From contig NZ_JABDRI010000038.1 of NCBI RefSeq assembly GCF_013041805.1, positions 1 through 38,114 on the forward strand: a stretch of DNA of 38,114 bases, read 5' to 3'. Both the position numbers and the translations under genes were made by a program. The DNA comes from Lutibacter sp. GTDB lineage: Bacteria; Bacteroidota; Bacteroidia; Flavobacteriales; Flavobacteriaceae. Within the stretch, counting starts at the first letter, position 1. The number at the start of each line of letters is the position of its first letter. The notes under the pieces are model-generated. The model was not told the origin of the DNA, did not search any database, and worked only from the letters and a program-made list of their open reading frames with translations. This document shows positions 37,740 to 38,114 of the stretch, in pieces.

Positions 37740-38114
37740 ATGAAAGAATTAGAAAAAACCAAACGGATATCAATAGCTGGGACGCTTTTCATATTGATAA
37801 TACTTATAGCTGTTTTATCATATGAACGACCTAAACATTTATACAAGGTTAATAGTGCTGCTACACTAGAAAAAATAATCACTGCAGACTATTTTGTATC
37901 ATTAGATGAAATTGAAAACCCTAATTATATTTTAGTTGATGTAAGAGATCAAATTGAATATGAAAAAGGGCATTTAGAAAATGCAATTAATATTACCACT
38001 ACCGAAATATTAAGCGATGATAATACAGATATTCTAAACGAAATTGTAGAAAAAGAAAAAGTGGCTCTCTTATATGGAAAAAATCCTAATGAAGTAAATG
38101 GTGCTTTTTTAATG
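37740..38114 (+). CDS. second membrane-anchored rhodanese-like protein (partial)
   Basis: The frame starts at an ATG 27 bases after the previous stop and runs off the window after 125 codons. It has an N-terminal helix (about 11-28) and the start of a rhodanese domain (YILVDVRDQIEYEKGHLENA). The active-site strand reads VALLYGKNPNEV, so glycine seems to stand in place of the catalytic cysteine. It is a likely paralogue of the preceding protein. A second domain or a C-terminal cysteine may lie beyond the edge. Confidence 0.82.
   Translation, partial: MKELEKTKRISIAGTLFILIILIAVLSYERPKHLYKVNSAATLEKIITADYFVSLDEIENPNYILVDVRDQIEYEKGHLENAINITTTEILSDDNTDILNEIVEKEKVALLYGKNPNEVNGAFLM

Noticed and set aside
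1-38114. CRISPR arrays, insertion sequences, prophage or integrase genes
   Set aside because: No regularly spaced repeats, transposase or integrase motifs, or phage genes were found while reading both strands.

Overview
The window is AT-rich bacterial chromosome from a member of the Bacteroidota, almost certainly the family Flavobacteriaceae. Supporting signs are the lineage-restricted families DUF4835 and DUF6913, the bamD-rpoZ-coaBC-DUF4835-recN gene order, a Bacteroidota-type omega subunit, and several good matches to the Bacteroidota promoter form TTG-N17-23-TAnnTTTG with no clear Shine-Dalgarno sequences. The genus cannot be fixed from the sequence alone. No phage, insertion sequence, CRISPR array or rRNA was seen.

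Layout. 1-1.3 kb: a possible small membrane peptide, a hypothetical four-helix membrane protein, and a Ser-Pro-Arg tRNA operon on the minus strand with its own promoter and terminator. 1.3-4.8 kb (minus): a PgpH-type HD phosphohydrolase and an adrenodoxin-reductase-like FAD oxidoreductase. 4.9-6.9 kb (plus): thiolase and an NlpC/P60 peptidase. 7-10.8 kb (minus): gyrA and a secreted TPR protein. 11-13.6 kb (plus): clpC. 13.6-18.4 kb (minus): a glycosyltransferase, then an etfB-etfA-acyl-CoA dehydrogenase operon read toward it. 18.6-26.5 kb (minus): fabI, recN, DUF4835, coaBC, rpoZ, bamD, ferritin, dapA and DUF6913, all housekeeping. 26.5-29.3 kb (plus): a UshA-like 5'-nucleotidase split over two genes, then guaC.

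The accessory part is 29.3-38.1 kb. A 12-heme cytochrome c and a YhhN membrane protein are read leftward. Divergent from them is an operon for a Tat-exported molybdopterin oxidoreductase, a four-cluster ferredoxin subunit, an NrfD membrane subunit, two half-size YeeE/YedE sulfur transporters and two membrane-anchored rhodanese-like proteins, the second cut by the window end. This is a complex-iron-sulfur-molybdoenzyme module joined to sulfur-transport and sulfur-handling genes, so respiratory turnover of an inorganic sulfur compound (thiosulfate, polysulfide or tetrathionate) is the best guess. Substrate and direction are not determined. Both rhodanese domains appear to lack the catalytic cysteine. 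The 251-bp divergent control region holds up to four Crp/Fnr-like inverted repeats, three of them about three helical turns apart. This region is the best candidate for an undescribed system.
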